Below are positions 51,301 to 60,300 of a stretch of 64,000 bases of DNA, in pieces. The position numbers and the translations under genes are program-made. The notes beneath the pieces are model-generated. The model worked only from the letters and a program-made list of their open reading frames with translations. It made no database searches and was not told the DNA's origin. Origin of the DNA: Hymenobacter piscis. Lineage in GTDB: Bacteria; Bacteroidota; Bacteroidia; Cytophagales; Hymenobacteraceae. How positions within the stretch are numbered: position 1 is the first letter of the stretch; each line of letters begins with the position of its first letter. The stretch is from assembly GCF_018760735.1 (NCBI RefSeq), contig NZ_JAHHZN010000002.1, forward strand, positions 62,001 to 126,000. Reading direction: 5' to 3'.

Positions 51301-53537
51301 CTCAGGTTGGCCTGCAGGTCGCCCTGCACGCTCAGGTTGCCGCCGGTGTAAAAGCCCAGGGCCGTCAGGTTCACCCCCCGCAGGTTCAGGCGGTCGATGC
51401 GGTAGGTGGGGTTGGCCGCGTTGCGCAGGTCGATGGTGGCCAGCAGGTCGAGGTTGAGGTTGGGGTCGTCCTGGCTGCGGGCGTCCACCACGTAGCGGTT
51501 ACGGTCGATGTCGACGTTGGCCGTGATGCCGCGGTAGGTGTAGCCGTTATAGGTGGCCTGTTGCACCCTGGCCGTGAGCTGGCCGCGGAGCAGGTTGGGG
51601 TCGAGGCCGCCCCGGCCGGTAAGCGTGCCGCTGGCCGTGACGGTCCCGATGGTAGGGTCGCCGATGAGCTTGCCCACGTTCAACTGCTGGGTGCTGAACA
51701 CGGCCCGCACCGGCTCCTGGCCCACGGGGCCCGCGCCCACGTTCACTTTGGCGGCCAAGTTGCCATACGTGGTGGTGGCCCGCAGGTCGGTATCAAACAC
51801 CAGCGCCGTGGGGCGGCCCTTGAAGGTGCCGCTCACCGTCAGGAGGGGCGGCAGGGAGTAACCGGCCGGAATGGTACCCTTCGGCACCAGGCTGCGGATG
51901 TCGGCGTTGGTGGTCACCAGCTTCCGGATATCGAGGTCGGCGTAGAGGCGGCGGTCAGTTTCGGGCAGGCCCTGAATCCGGCCGCTGGCCAGCAGCTGGG
52001 TGTTGCGCAGGCCCACGATTTCCACGTTGCGCAGGCGTAAATCGCCCACCCGGCCGCTTACCAGCCCGCTCACCAGCACCGACTGGTTGGGGCCGGTGGT
52101 AAAGGGCGGGGTGTCGGCCAGGTCGGGGGCGAGGTAGAGGATGTCGCGGAAACCCAAGCGGGTGTCGCGCAGGTCGGCTTCGAGGCGCAGGTTGGCCAGG
52201 TCGTCGGCAATGGCGTCGAGGCTCCGGTACTGCATAGCCAGGGTGCGCCGGATGCGGGTGTGGGGCGTGACCAGGTCGAGGTTGTCGAGGCGGGTTTCGG
52301 TCGAGTCGAACACCACGTCGGCCTGGGCCCGGGTTACGGCAAAGCCGCTCTGCTCCTGCCCCGAGAGCTGCGTGATGCGGCCGGTAGTGCTGTTTTCGGA
52401 GTAGCGCAGGTTTTCCAGGTTCAGCGTGAGGTTGCTGAACTTGAGGTGATTGTAGTCCAGGCCCCGCACCCGGGTTTTCTGGCGCGGCTCGTCGAAGTTA
52501 TCGAAGGCCACGTCTACCCCGCTGATGTCGGACTCCTGGAGCGTGACCACCCAGTTGCTGGGCTGGCCGGTGGCGTTTTCCACCGACGTATTCAGGTCGC
52601 GCACCGTCTGGGCCGGGTTCACCACCCGCTGCTCCACCGGCACGTCCTCGTTCTGGGCGTAGGCCACGGTGGCATCGCGCAGCATGAGCTTGTTGAGGGC
52701 AATGCGGTTATTAACGATGTCGATGTTGTCGGCCGTGATTTCGCCCTCTCCGATGCGGGTGCTGATGAACTGGGCCGAGGGGTTGTTGCGGTAGGTCAGG
52801 CTCACGTTGTCGAGCCGGGCGCGGTTGAGGCCGAAATCCAGGGCCAGCGCGGCCGTATCGGCGGGCGTGGGCGGCGGCACCTTGGTCTGGGTGATGCCGA
52901 TGCTGGTATTCTTGAGCGCGGCCTGGTCAATCTTGTAAATCGAGGCGTCCACGTCCACCTGGTCCATGTTCACGGCCAGCTCGCCCACCTTGGTGCGCAC
53001 GTTCATGCCGTCCACCTGGTCGTTGTAGGTGAGCAGGATGTTGGTCAGCTTCACGTCGCCGATGTTATACTTAAAACCCGCGCCGGTGGTATCGGCCGGG
53101 GTGGTGGCCACGGCAGTGGTGTCGGCGGTGCTGAAGGCGTTGAGGATGAAGTCGTAGTTGGAAATGCTGTCGGGCTCGGTGCGCGTGATGGCCACCCGCC
53201 CGTCGTTGAGCTCCAGGCTGCTCAGGTTGATTTCCGACTTGGTCAGGGCCCACAAATCCAGGTCGAGGCCCAGGTGGCCCACCGACACGAGCGTATCGCC
53301 CTGCTGGTCTTCCAGATACACGTCGTCAAAGCTGATGGCGTGGCGGAAATCCGACCGGAACTTGCCGATGCGCACCTCGGTCTGGAGCTTGTCGCGCAGG
53401 TAGCCTTCGGCCTTGTCGGCCACGAAGTCCTGCCCGGCGGGCGTCTGTACGAACAGGAACAGCCCGCCCGCTACCACCAGCACAAACACAATTAGCCCCA
53501 ACAGGGCGTACAAAATACGACGCAGATAGACTGGCAA
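48345..53537 (-). CDS. tamB: Translocation/assembly module TamB
   Basis: 1730 aa. One N-terminal membrane anchor (about 8-29, ILYALLGLIVFVLVVAGGLF), then a long beta-rich AsmA/TamB repeat region: RSDFRHAISFDDVYLEDQQG, DLDLWALTKSEINLSSLELN, INVGAGPVGQEPVRAV-like repeats. The conserved C-terminal DUF490 part includes GRLDVQSGSYHMSLYDL, ITWSGDPYNGRADVSAIYVA, FDIRLPEETRSDL, QVFSLLVLNRFLAENPF and DVSIEYDILANGRLRLRAYR. The elongated hydrophobic groove spans the periplasm to meet TamL. The start is TTG, since no ATG occurs in the N-terminal stretch. It is followed by tamL, with a stop-to-start gap of 126 nt containing heptamers. Confidence 0.93.
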   Translation of the reverse strand: MPVYLRRILYALLGLIVFVLVVAGGLFLFVQTPAGQDFVADKAEGYLRDKLQTEVRIGKFRSDFRHAISFDDVYLEDQQGDTLVSVGHLGLDLDLWALTKSEINLSSLELNDGRVAITRTEPDSISNYDFILNAFSTADTTAVATTPADTTGAGFKYNIGDVKLTNILLTYNDQVDGMNVRTKVGELAVNMDQVDVDASIYKIDQAALKNTSIGITQTKVPPPTPADTAALALDFGLNRARLDNVSLTYRNNPSAQFISTRIGEGEITADNIDIVNNRIALNKLMLRDATVAYAQNEDVPVEQRVVNPAQTVRDLNTSVENATGQPSNWVVTLQESDISGVDVAFDNFDEPRQKTRVRGLDYNHLKFSNLTLNLENLRYSENSTTGRITQLSGQEQSGFAVTRAQADVVFDSTETRLDNLDLVTPHTRIRRTLAMQYRSLDAIADDLANLRLEADLRDTRLGFRDILYLAPDLADTPPFTTGPNQSVLVSGLVSGRVGDLRLRNVEIVGLRNTQLLASGRIQGLPETDRRLYADLDIRKLVTTNADIRSLVPKGTIPAGYSLPPLLTVSGTFKGRPTALVFDTDLRATTTYGNLAAKVNVGAGPVGQEPVRAVFSTQQLNVGKLIGDPTIGTVTASGTLTGRGGLDPNLLRGQLTARVQQATYNGYTYRGITANVDIDRNRYVVDARSQDDPNLNLDLLATIDLRNAANPTYRIDRLNLRGVNLTALGFYTGGNLSVQGDLQANLSGSDLNSLNGTFSGNRIAIVSDGKPFVLDSVSGRILQRTGRTEVDFASSVADLTLRGNTRLGDLATAVQQHIDRYFDLPGVQFRPGGPYRQFTFEANVKEPQIIRQFVPDLQQISPFRLSGGFDSREADLRLNTRITRLRYLGYQLDSLRLQVSSDPQALDYALKLNHIRQDTTLNLPNPSLTGSVANNQVGTHLRIAENDSTTKLDLAGTLNVIGQGAAYAFSFDPKLVLNNQQWAVQPNNSLRYDLNTGAIRAESVRLSQGDQAIALQTLAGAGYPLQAQFSNLNLNTLATAGGLQDSLVGGTLNGQAVIRSLGQANMAFTANAGLQGLAYNKTVLGNVDLKADNPAADRYNLDVRLTGGPQNHEVQLTGNYLASGALDMQADVTRFGLGIIEPFALGEIRETSGYLSGRLAITGTVAAPEVRGKLTTNNAGFTLTQLGAPFTLPQEDLVFDEQGILFDDFLILDSLGNKAVVNGHVLTQDFIDYGFQLRATTSNFIAVQSTRRDNPLFWGKLIVDSDSRITGDLNLMRVRTTASVVEGSDFYAAVPNDEANKVSSEGIVQFVDKSAPLDTLLQQQLARQDSAKTAAGYDIAATITVTDETPFTIIIDEASGDNLKVRANGTLNTAIDPVGNITLSGRLDVQSGSYHMSLYDLTERDFLIAEGSSITWSGDPYNGRADVSAIYVARAAPAELLSGQGISSETLQSTARNTLPFNVYLNVDGELLKPEISFDIRLPEETRSDLRTQIENRLAQLRQPSQTDELNKQVFSLLVLNRFLAENPFESSGGSIVADQLRGSASQVLTQQLQNLTGSYLSNLGVELGVNAQADYSSGTEKTRTDLNVAVRRQLFNDRVTVRLGTDVPLAGGNQVSGGQQSVSSFAGDVSIEYDILANGRLRLRAYRNNAYGDIDGQYVRSGASLIYQRDYQNFADLFQGIDKNVKAENKSIRKRQKEQQKATDDSVKTTAVPPRRDSARVAARPASSSK

Positions 53538-54112
53538 AGGCGGAACAGTAGAAATGGAACTCAGTGGCCCAAACGGAAAAACCCCTCGGGAGGTTGGCTG
53601 CTATTCCAATTGCTGCCAACCTCCTGTTCACGAATAGGGCGGAGCTTTCAGGGCAAGTTAGAGAATCTTTGAAAACCTGGTTTCCGCCCTGCGCCGCTGG
53701 CGGGAGCCCGACGATTTGCAAGTACGTTCTTCAGCAGCCCCGTCTTTGCCCCCATCGGCCGCAACAGCAGGTGGGGAGTTGCGGCCCCACCCACGCAATG
53801 CAACAGAAGAGGGGCGGCGGCCGGTTCGGCTAAACTATTCCGCCCCGGCTCCGCCGCGTTTTGACCAGCTCCGGTAACTGAAAAGCCCAGCAGCCCGCTG
53901 CTTGCCGCCGGCTCCGGCCGCCCCCGCACGCGCCGGCGACGTGGCCCTCCGGTAGCGGTTACTAAGCACTCACTCGGGCCCGCCGCCGGCCTCATCAACC
54001 GAGCATCAAATACCCATCAATCAGGCATTAGCACCCCGTAAAGGCCGAAAATTCTCGCCCGATTCGGGCTATTATCCGTTCCTGTGGCCCGCCTTTTCCG
54101 CCCGGTAACCGC
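53538..54112. other. Divergent intergenic region, tamB / malQ
   Basis: About 575 bases, GC-rich, no gene supported. A 116-codon frame on the reverse strand has no domain and the Arg/Pro/Gly bias of chance frames. One short hairpin (53589-53624) is the only structure noticed. Confidence 0.55.
53589..53624. repeat. Short hairpin GGAGGTTGG / CCAACCTCC
   Basis: 9-bp perfect stem, loop of about 18 nt (with a further partial GCTG/TTGCTG match), upstream of tamB. It could act in the tamB leader or be a short repeat. Confidence 0.5.
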
Positions 54113-54120
54113 TATCTTTG
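54113..54120 (+). promoter_or_regulatory. -7 box TATCTTTG for malQ
   Basis: Exact TAnnTTTG match, 28 nt before the malQ ATG; weak -33 candidate TTTTCC about 15 nt upstream. Confidence 0.55.
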
Positions 54121-54148
54121 GAGCCCCATTTTATCCGAGTAGCTCCCG

Positions 54149-56887
54149 ATGATTCTACGTTTTACGCTCCCCTTTCGCACGGCCTGGGGCCAGCGGCTGG
54201 TTGTTTGCGGCTCCCTGCCCAGCCTGGGTCAGTGGAACCTTGACCAGGCCCTGAGCCTGCACTACCACGCCGAGTCCGGCCACTGGACCCAGGAAATCAG
54301 CCTGCCCAACGACCAGCTGGAAACGGTAGCCTATAAGTATGTGCTGCTGGATGAGCGCGACGGGGGCAAGCACTGGGAATGGGGGCCTAACCGGACGCTG
54401 GGCCCGGTAACGGACACGTTCACCCGCGTGGTGCTGGCCGATTTCTGGCGCGCACCGGCCCTGGCCGAAAACGAGCTGCACACGGCCGCCTTCACCGAGG
54501 CCCTCATGCGGCGCCCGGCTCCGGCTGCACCGGCCCCCCAGCTGCCCGCTCCCCCCGACGCGCTGGTGGTGCGCTTCCAGCTGGCAGCCCCGCGCGTGGA
54601 TTCCCAGCACCAGCTCTGCGTACTGGGTTCCGACGCTGCCCTCGGGGCCTGGGATGCCAGCCGGGCCGTGCTGCTTTCCGACGCCGACTACCCTACCTGG
54701 ACGGCGGCCGTGGCCCTGGCCACGCCCGGCCAGGAAACCCGCTATAAGTACGGCATCTGGGACCCGCGCGAGCAGCGCATCCTTCACCTCGAAGCCGGGG
54801 AAGACCGCCTGATTCCGGCGGCTACCGCCCCGCGCACCCTGCGCGTACTGTCCGACGACCAGTTCCGCTACGGCACCGGGAACTGGCGGGGGGCCGGCGT
54901 GGCCCTGCCCGTGTTTGCCCTGCGCAGCCACCAGGGCCTGGGCGTGGGTGAGTTCCCCGACCTCAAGCTGCTGGTCGACTGGGCCGTGAGCACCGGGCTC
55001 AAACTGGTGCAGATTCTGCCCATCAACGACACCGTGGCCACCCACACCTGGGTGGATAGCTACCCCTACGCGGCTATTTCGGTGTTTGCCCTTCACCCCC
55101 AGTACCTCAACCTCGACAGCATTGCCGAGCTGCAGGACCCGGCCGCCCGCCAAGAGCTGGACCGCCTGCGCGCGGAGTTCAACGCCAAGGACTTTGTGGA
55201 CTACGAGCCCGTGATGAACGCCAAGTGGCAGTTCATCCGCCAGCTCTACCAGCAGGAAAAAGCGGCCCTGCTCGCCAACCCCGACTTCCGGCAGTTCCGC
55301 GACGAGCAGCAGGCCTGGCTGATGCCCTACGCGGCCTTCTGCGGCCTGCGCGACCGGTTCGGCACGGCCGATTTCAACCAGTGGCCCGCGGAGTTCCGCA
55401 CCCCGGCCGCCGCCGCCGAGCTCACCCGGGAAGACAACCCCGACTTCGACGAGTTCGGCCTGCACTTCTTCACCCAGTACCACCTCGACAAGCAGCTGCG
55501 CGCGGCCGTGGACTACGCCCGCCAGCACGGCGTGGTGGTCAAGGGCGACCTGCCCATCGGCATTTACCGCCACTCGGTGGACGCCTGGACCCAGCCCGAG
55601 CTCTACCACATGCACCAGCAGGCCGGCGCCCCGCCCGATGATTTCTCGGTAACGGGCCAGAACTGGCGCTTCCCGACCTATAACTGGGAGCGGATGGCCG
55701 AGGACGGCTACCAGTGGTGGCAGCAGCGCATGGGCCACTTGGCCCGCTACTTCGACGCCCTGCGCATCGACCACATCCTGGGCTTCTTCCGCATCTGGGA
55801 GATTCCCGGTCACTCGGTGGAGGGCCTGCTCGGGCACTTCTCGCCGGCCCTGCCCCTGCACCGCCACGAGATTGAGCAGCGCCTCGGCTGGTTCGACTAC
55901 GGCCGCCTCTGCGAGCCCTACATCCGCTGGCATGTGCTCGAAGCCGTGTTCCATGCCCAGGCCCCGGCCGTGTTCGGGGAGTTCATGGAAGACGCCGGCT
56001 ACGGCGCCATCCGCCTCAAGGAGCACGTGCGCACCCAGCGCCAGATTGAGGCCGTCATCCACGAGAAAATCAGCCAGGACCCGGCCAACGCCGAGCACTA
56101 CCGCTGGCTGCGCGCCGGCCTGTTCGGGCTGGTAAACGAGGTGCTCTTTGTGCCCGACGACCAGCAGGCCGATTTCTACCACCCGCGCATCACGCTCTAC
56201 CTAAGCCGCTCCTACCGGGAGCTCGACGAGTACAGCCGCCCCCGCCTGCTGGCCCTCTACAACGACTTTTTCTTCCAGCGCCACGAGGACTTCTGGCGCC
56301 GCCAGGGTCTGACCAAGCTGCCGGCCGTGCGCTGGGCCACCGACATGCTCATCTGCGGCGAAGACCTGGGTATGGTGCCGGCCTCGGTGCCGGGCGTGAT
56401 GAAAGCCCTGGGTATGCTGGGCCTCAATATCCAGCGCATGCCCGCCAACCCGGAAACCGAGTTCGGCCACCCCGACCACGCGCCCTACCTGAGCGTAGTG
56501 AGCCCCGGCTCCCACGACATGAGCACCCTGCGCGGCTGGTGGGAAGAAGACCGGGAGCAGACCCAGCGCTTCTTCGAAACCATCCTGGGCCACTGGCACG
56601 AGCAGGCCCCGCCTTTCTGTGAGCCCTGGGTGGCCCGCGAAATCACGGTGCAACACCTGTACTCGCCGGCCATGTGGGCCATCTTCCCCCTCCAGGACCT
56701 GGTGGCCCTCGATGCGCGCCTGCGCCGCCAGGACCCGCTGGCCGAGCAGATCAACGTGCCCTCCAACCCCACGCACTTCTGGAAGTACCGCTTCCACATC
56801 CCGCTGGAAGATTTGCGCGAGGAAGCCGGCTTCAACGCCGACATCCGGCAGTTGGTAGACCAGAGCGGCCGGAATCAGGTGTATTAG
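54149..56887 (+). CDS. malQ: 4-alpha-glucanotransferase with two N-terminal starch-binding domains
   Basis: 912 aa. GH77 enzyme that transfers alpha-1,4-glucan chains. Two CBM20-like domains precede the catalytic part: residues 1-100 (VVCGSLPSLGQWNLDQAL, VAYKYVLLDERDGGKHWEWG) and about 145-235 (QLCVLGSDAALGAWDASRAV, RYKYGIWDP). The catalytic barrel starts near 255: LPVFALRSHQGLGVGEFPDL, LVQILPINDTVATHTWVDSYPY, VVVKGDLPIGIYRHSVDAW, FDALRIDHILGFFRIWEIP, ICGEDLGMVPASV and SPGSHDMSTLRGWWEED. The layout (CBM20-CBM20-GH77) is that of plant DPE2 and similar bacterial enzymes. No signal peptide, so it acts in the cytoplasm, unlike PulA. Followed by two terminator-like hairpins. Confidence 0.93.
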   Translation: MILRFTLPFRTAWGQRLVVCGSLPSLGQWNLDQALSLHYHAESGHWTQEISLPNDQLETVAYKYVLLDERDGGKHWEWGPNRTLGPVTDTFTRVVLADFWRAPALAENELHTAAFTEALMRRPAPAAPAPQLPAPPDALVVRFQLAAPRVDSQHQLCVLGSDAALGAWDASRAVLLSDADYPTWTAAVALATPGQETRYKYGIWDPREQRILHLEAGEDRLIPAATAPRTLRVLSDDQFRYGTGNWRGAGVALPVFALRSHQGLGVGEFPDLKLLVDWAVSTGLKLVQILPINDTVATHTWVDSYPYAAISVFALHPQYLNLDSIAELQDPAARQELDRLRAEFNAKDFVDYEPVMNAKWQFIRQLYQQEKAALLANPDFRQFRDEQQAWLMPYAAFCGLRDRFGTADFNQWPAEFRTPAAAAELTREDNPDFDEFGLHFFTQYHLDKQLRAAVDYARQHGVVVKGDLPIGIYRHSVDAWTQPELYHMHQQAGAPPDDFSVTGQNWRFPTYNWERMAEDGYQWWQQRMGHLARYFDALRIDHILGFFRIWEIPGHSVEGLLGHFSPALPLHRHEIEQRLGWFDYGRLCEPYIRWHVLEAVFHAQAPAVFGEFMEDAGYGAIRLKEHVRTQRQIEAVIHEKISQDPANAEHYRWLRAGLFGLVNEVLFVPDDQQADFYHPRITLYLSRSYRELDEYSRPRLLALYNDFFFQRHEDFWRRQGLTKLPAVRWATDMLICGEDLGMVPASVPGVMKALGMLGLNIQRMPANPETEFGHPDHAPYLSVVSPGSHDMSTLRGWWEEDREQTQRFFETILGHWHEQAPPFCEPWVAREITVQHLYSPAMWAIFPLQDLVALDARLRRQDPLAEQINVPSNPTHFWKYRFHIPLEDLREEAGFNADIRQLVDQSGRNQVY

Positions 56888-56899
56888 GCGTTGCGGCCC

Positions 56900-56927
56900 G
56901 ACGCGGGAGTGAACTCCCGCGTCTTTT
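56900..56927 (+). terminator. malQ terminator 1
   Basis: GACGCGGGAG/CTCCCGCGTC stem, TGAA loop, T4. Confidence 0.85.
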
Positions 56928-56956
56928 AGACGCAGCCCGATTCCTTACTTATATAT

Positions 56957-57017
56957 AAAGCCCGGTGCCCCTGGCGCGGCCGACCCTTGGTTGGCCGTGC
57001 CAGGGGCACCGGGCTTT
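56957..57017. terminator. malQ terminator 2, long hairpin
   Basis: Stem of about 19 bp, AAAGCCCGGTGCCCCTGGC with GCCAGGGGCACCGGGCTTT, with a smaller GGCC pairing inside, and T4 on the forward strand. A-tract on the other side makes it bidirectional. Confidence 0.8.
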
Positions 57018-57331
57018 TGGTATGCTCACCCGCTTCCGCATTGCCCCGCTTCCTGATTACCGGCACTGCTGCCCCAAAGCTTGGTCAAGCGCGCTTTCCT
57101 ATTATGGGAAAGGGCGCTCATCCTTCCCAATATGACCTCATACCCGTTTCATTTATAGATACTTACATCCAATCCTAATGCCATCCCGTAGGTTTGCAGG
57201 GGAATTAGGGCCGTTCATCGAAAAATGTCATTTACAAGGTCTTGCCAAGGCAGATTTGTAGACCACGACACTGCCTTCGGGTGGCTCTCTTTCAGCACGC
57301 ATACCATTCACCTACCGTTTTTATAGGCATC
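57018..57331. other. Leader region of the giant surface protein
   Basis: About 310 bases, AT-richer than the average here. No open frame with a recognisable product. No exact TAnnTTTG; a weak inverted match (TATGGGAAAGG.../CCTTCCCAATA) lies near 57103-57133. It probably contains the promoter and 5' leader. Confidence 0.5.
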
Positions 57332-60300
57332 ATGAAGAAAGCTTTACGTCTTTGGGTGGCCCTGCTGCTGGGCAGCAGCTTGTTTGCTCCAGCCGGACAG
57401 GCCCAACAGGTGACGCCGGCCCCGGCGGCAGTTCTTTCCGACATCAGCGACCTGCGGCCGCCTTCCTTCCGCTGGCAGCAGCCAGCACCCCAGGCCGTGC
57501 TGCGGGAGGCCCGCCTCACAGGTATCAGCCAACCTCGGGCAGCGCGCAGCAACCCGGGAGTGGCCCGCCCTCAAGCTGCCCCTACGGTGGTCAATGGCGA
57601 TTTTGTATTGCCGGGCATCACTAACGTGCTGTTCCTGGTTGACGTAGCCCCACTGATTACCAATAACGGCGGCTTTCCCATCCGTGCCTACCGTTTCGTG
57701 GCCGCTCCCAACCCTGCTGTTGCGCGGGTATTTGCCCGGAACTCCACGACCGGGGCCTTACGGGAGATTGTCGCTGCCAACATCCCGGATGAGATTTTGC
57801 TGAGCAATTTCAACCAAGTAGTAGCGATTCCATCAGTCAACGATAATGTCAGTACCACGTTTGGATTCCGCCCCCGCAACAATAATGGAGAACTCTCGAC
57901 AAATACCAGCACGGTGACCCTGACGGTTCAGCAGGTACCGGTTGCGGCCCAGCTGATTTCGCAGATTGTGCCGGCCGGGGCCCCGGCTACGCCCCTGACC
58001 GAACCACTGGCCGTGGAGCCCGGCAGCCTGGCGGCATCCACTTACCAGATCACCAGCATTCCGACGGCCGCCCAGGGCGTACTGGCCCTGAACGGCACGG
58101 CTGTTACGGTAAACCAGGTTATCACTCCCGCCCAGGCCAGCCAGCTGACCTTCGACCCGGCGGCCGGCTTCTTCGGTACGGCGGTATTCAACTACACGGC
58201 GCGTAATGCCAGCGGCACTGGCGGCGCCGTGGCGAGCTACGGCATTCCGGTGGCTCGGGCCATTTGCGGACAGGCCAGCACGCTCAACTTTGCCACCCTG
58301 GCCGACGGGCGCAGCTTCCAGACGACGCAGTCGATTCTGGTAGAAGGCGTGACCATCACGGCCAGCAACTACACGGCCCCGGCCGGTGAAACTGATCTTC
58401 TGATTTTCGACAGCCAGTCCCTGCCCGGCAAAACCCTGCTCTGGCAGACGGATTACTCGTCATCGGCCAATAACTCCTCTTCGGTGGATTTTACCTTCAG
58501 CCGGCCCCTGGAAAACTTCTCCCTGGCTTTAGCGGACATTGACCAAGTTAGCGGCGTCTGGACCGATCAATTGCAGCTCGATGGCTTTACGGCCAGCGGG
58601 CAGCTCATTTCGCTTTCGGCGGCCGATGCTGCCCTGGCTCCCAACAACTCCAACAACTTCAGCAGCCCCAACCGCATTACCGGCCAGGGCAACCTGAACA
58701 ACTTCGGCCCCAACAGCAACGTGGTGGTGACGTTCCCGCAGCCCATTGTGCGCCTGCGCCTGACCTACCGCAACACGGAGCCTATTGATAACCCCGGCGG
58801 GCAGGTTATCGGTATCAACTCCATGTCGTGGTGCTCGGTGGTGGATGTGTACACCCGCTTCACGGCCGGGCCGGTGGCGGCCAATGTGGGCAACACCGTG
58901 AGCTACACCGTAGAATACGGTAACAATGGCCCCGACGAAGCCCAGCAGGTGACGCGCACCGTGACGCTGCCCGCCGGCGCCACCAACGTAACGCTGCCTG
59001 CCGGCGCAACTTATAACAGCACGACCCGGGTTATTGACTTCGGCCCGGCGGCCACGCTGGCCAGCGGCAGCAGCAACGCCTTCACGTTCGGCTTCACGGT
59101 ACCAACAACGGCCGGCAGCTACCCCGTAACGGCCTCCACCAGCACGCCCGGCAACGAGAACGGCGCCACGGCCAACAACACGGCCACCCGCACGCTGACT
59201 GTGAGTGACTGTAATCAGGTGAGCACCCTAAACTACACTACTGCTACTGCTGGCAGCCGCAAGACGGGCACTGAAACAGTAAACGGCACCACATTTAGCT
59301 ACACCGATTACCAGACTGCACAGGTAACAGGAGCTAACGTGTTTGCTGTGGGCACCAGTCCAGGAATTTTGCAGGGACAGACATTGGTATGGAACCAGAC
59401 TACTACTGCTATCAGTGGTGGATCTGCCGTAACGTTACTCTTTGACCGTTTGACAGACAATCTTACGCTGACTTTTCAGGATGTTGACGCGGATCAAACT
59501 ACTGGTAACTTTATCGATAACATCGCCTTTGAAGCTTATGACGTAGCTACCGGGGGCACACAGATTCCATTAAGTTCAGCCAACTTTAGTTTGGGAGCTG
59601 CCAATAGCTTTGTTGCACCCAATATACTCCGGGGTACGCAGAGTGTAGGGGCAGGCAATATTGCGGGCAATGCTACGATACGCTTTACCACCCCCATTCG
59701 GCGGCTTCGCCTCGTCTACTTCAACACCTCTAACAATACGACAACTCTCCGCACGCAGAATATTGGTATCAATAGTTTGAGCTTCTGTGCTCAGGCTGAT
59801 CTGCTGACCACCGTTACGCCACTGGCTACTCCCATCAACGCCGGTGCTACGGGGCAGTTTACAGTAGCCTTCACCAATAATGGTCCCGATGCTGCCAACA
59901 ATGTAGTGCGCCAGGTACAACTGCCGGCGGGTCTGCAGAATGTAGTTGCTTCAAATGGGGGCTCCTACAATCCCGCTACCGGTATTGTAACCTACGGTGC
60001 AGTAGGCAGCCTGGCCAGCGGAGCTTCGTCCAATTCAGTTATCACGTTCACCAGCCCGGCCAACGGGGGAACGGTTACGGCCTCCTCAGTTATCGGTGGT
60101 GATGCCCGCGACCCCAACACGGCCAACAACTCGGCCAGCGGCACCATTACCGTTACGCCCGTGGCAGATGTCACCACCGTGGTAAGCGGCCCGACCAGCG
60201 TCCTGGCCAGCCAGCCCACCGGCACGTACACGGCCACCTTCAGCAACACCGGCCCCAGTGCCGCCAGCAACGTCGCCCAGACCGTGACCCTGCCGATTGG

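Noticed and set aside
49356..52040. An 894-codon forward frame opposite tamB
   Set aside because: It is Val/Gly/His-rich with no domain. TamB motifs on the other strand are continuous.
53648..53998. A 116-codon reverse frame upstream of malQ
   Set aside because: It shows the Arg/Gly/Pro bias of chance frames, no domain and no promoter.
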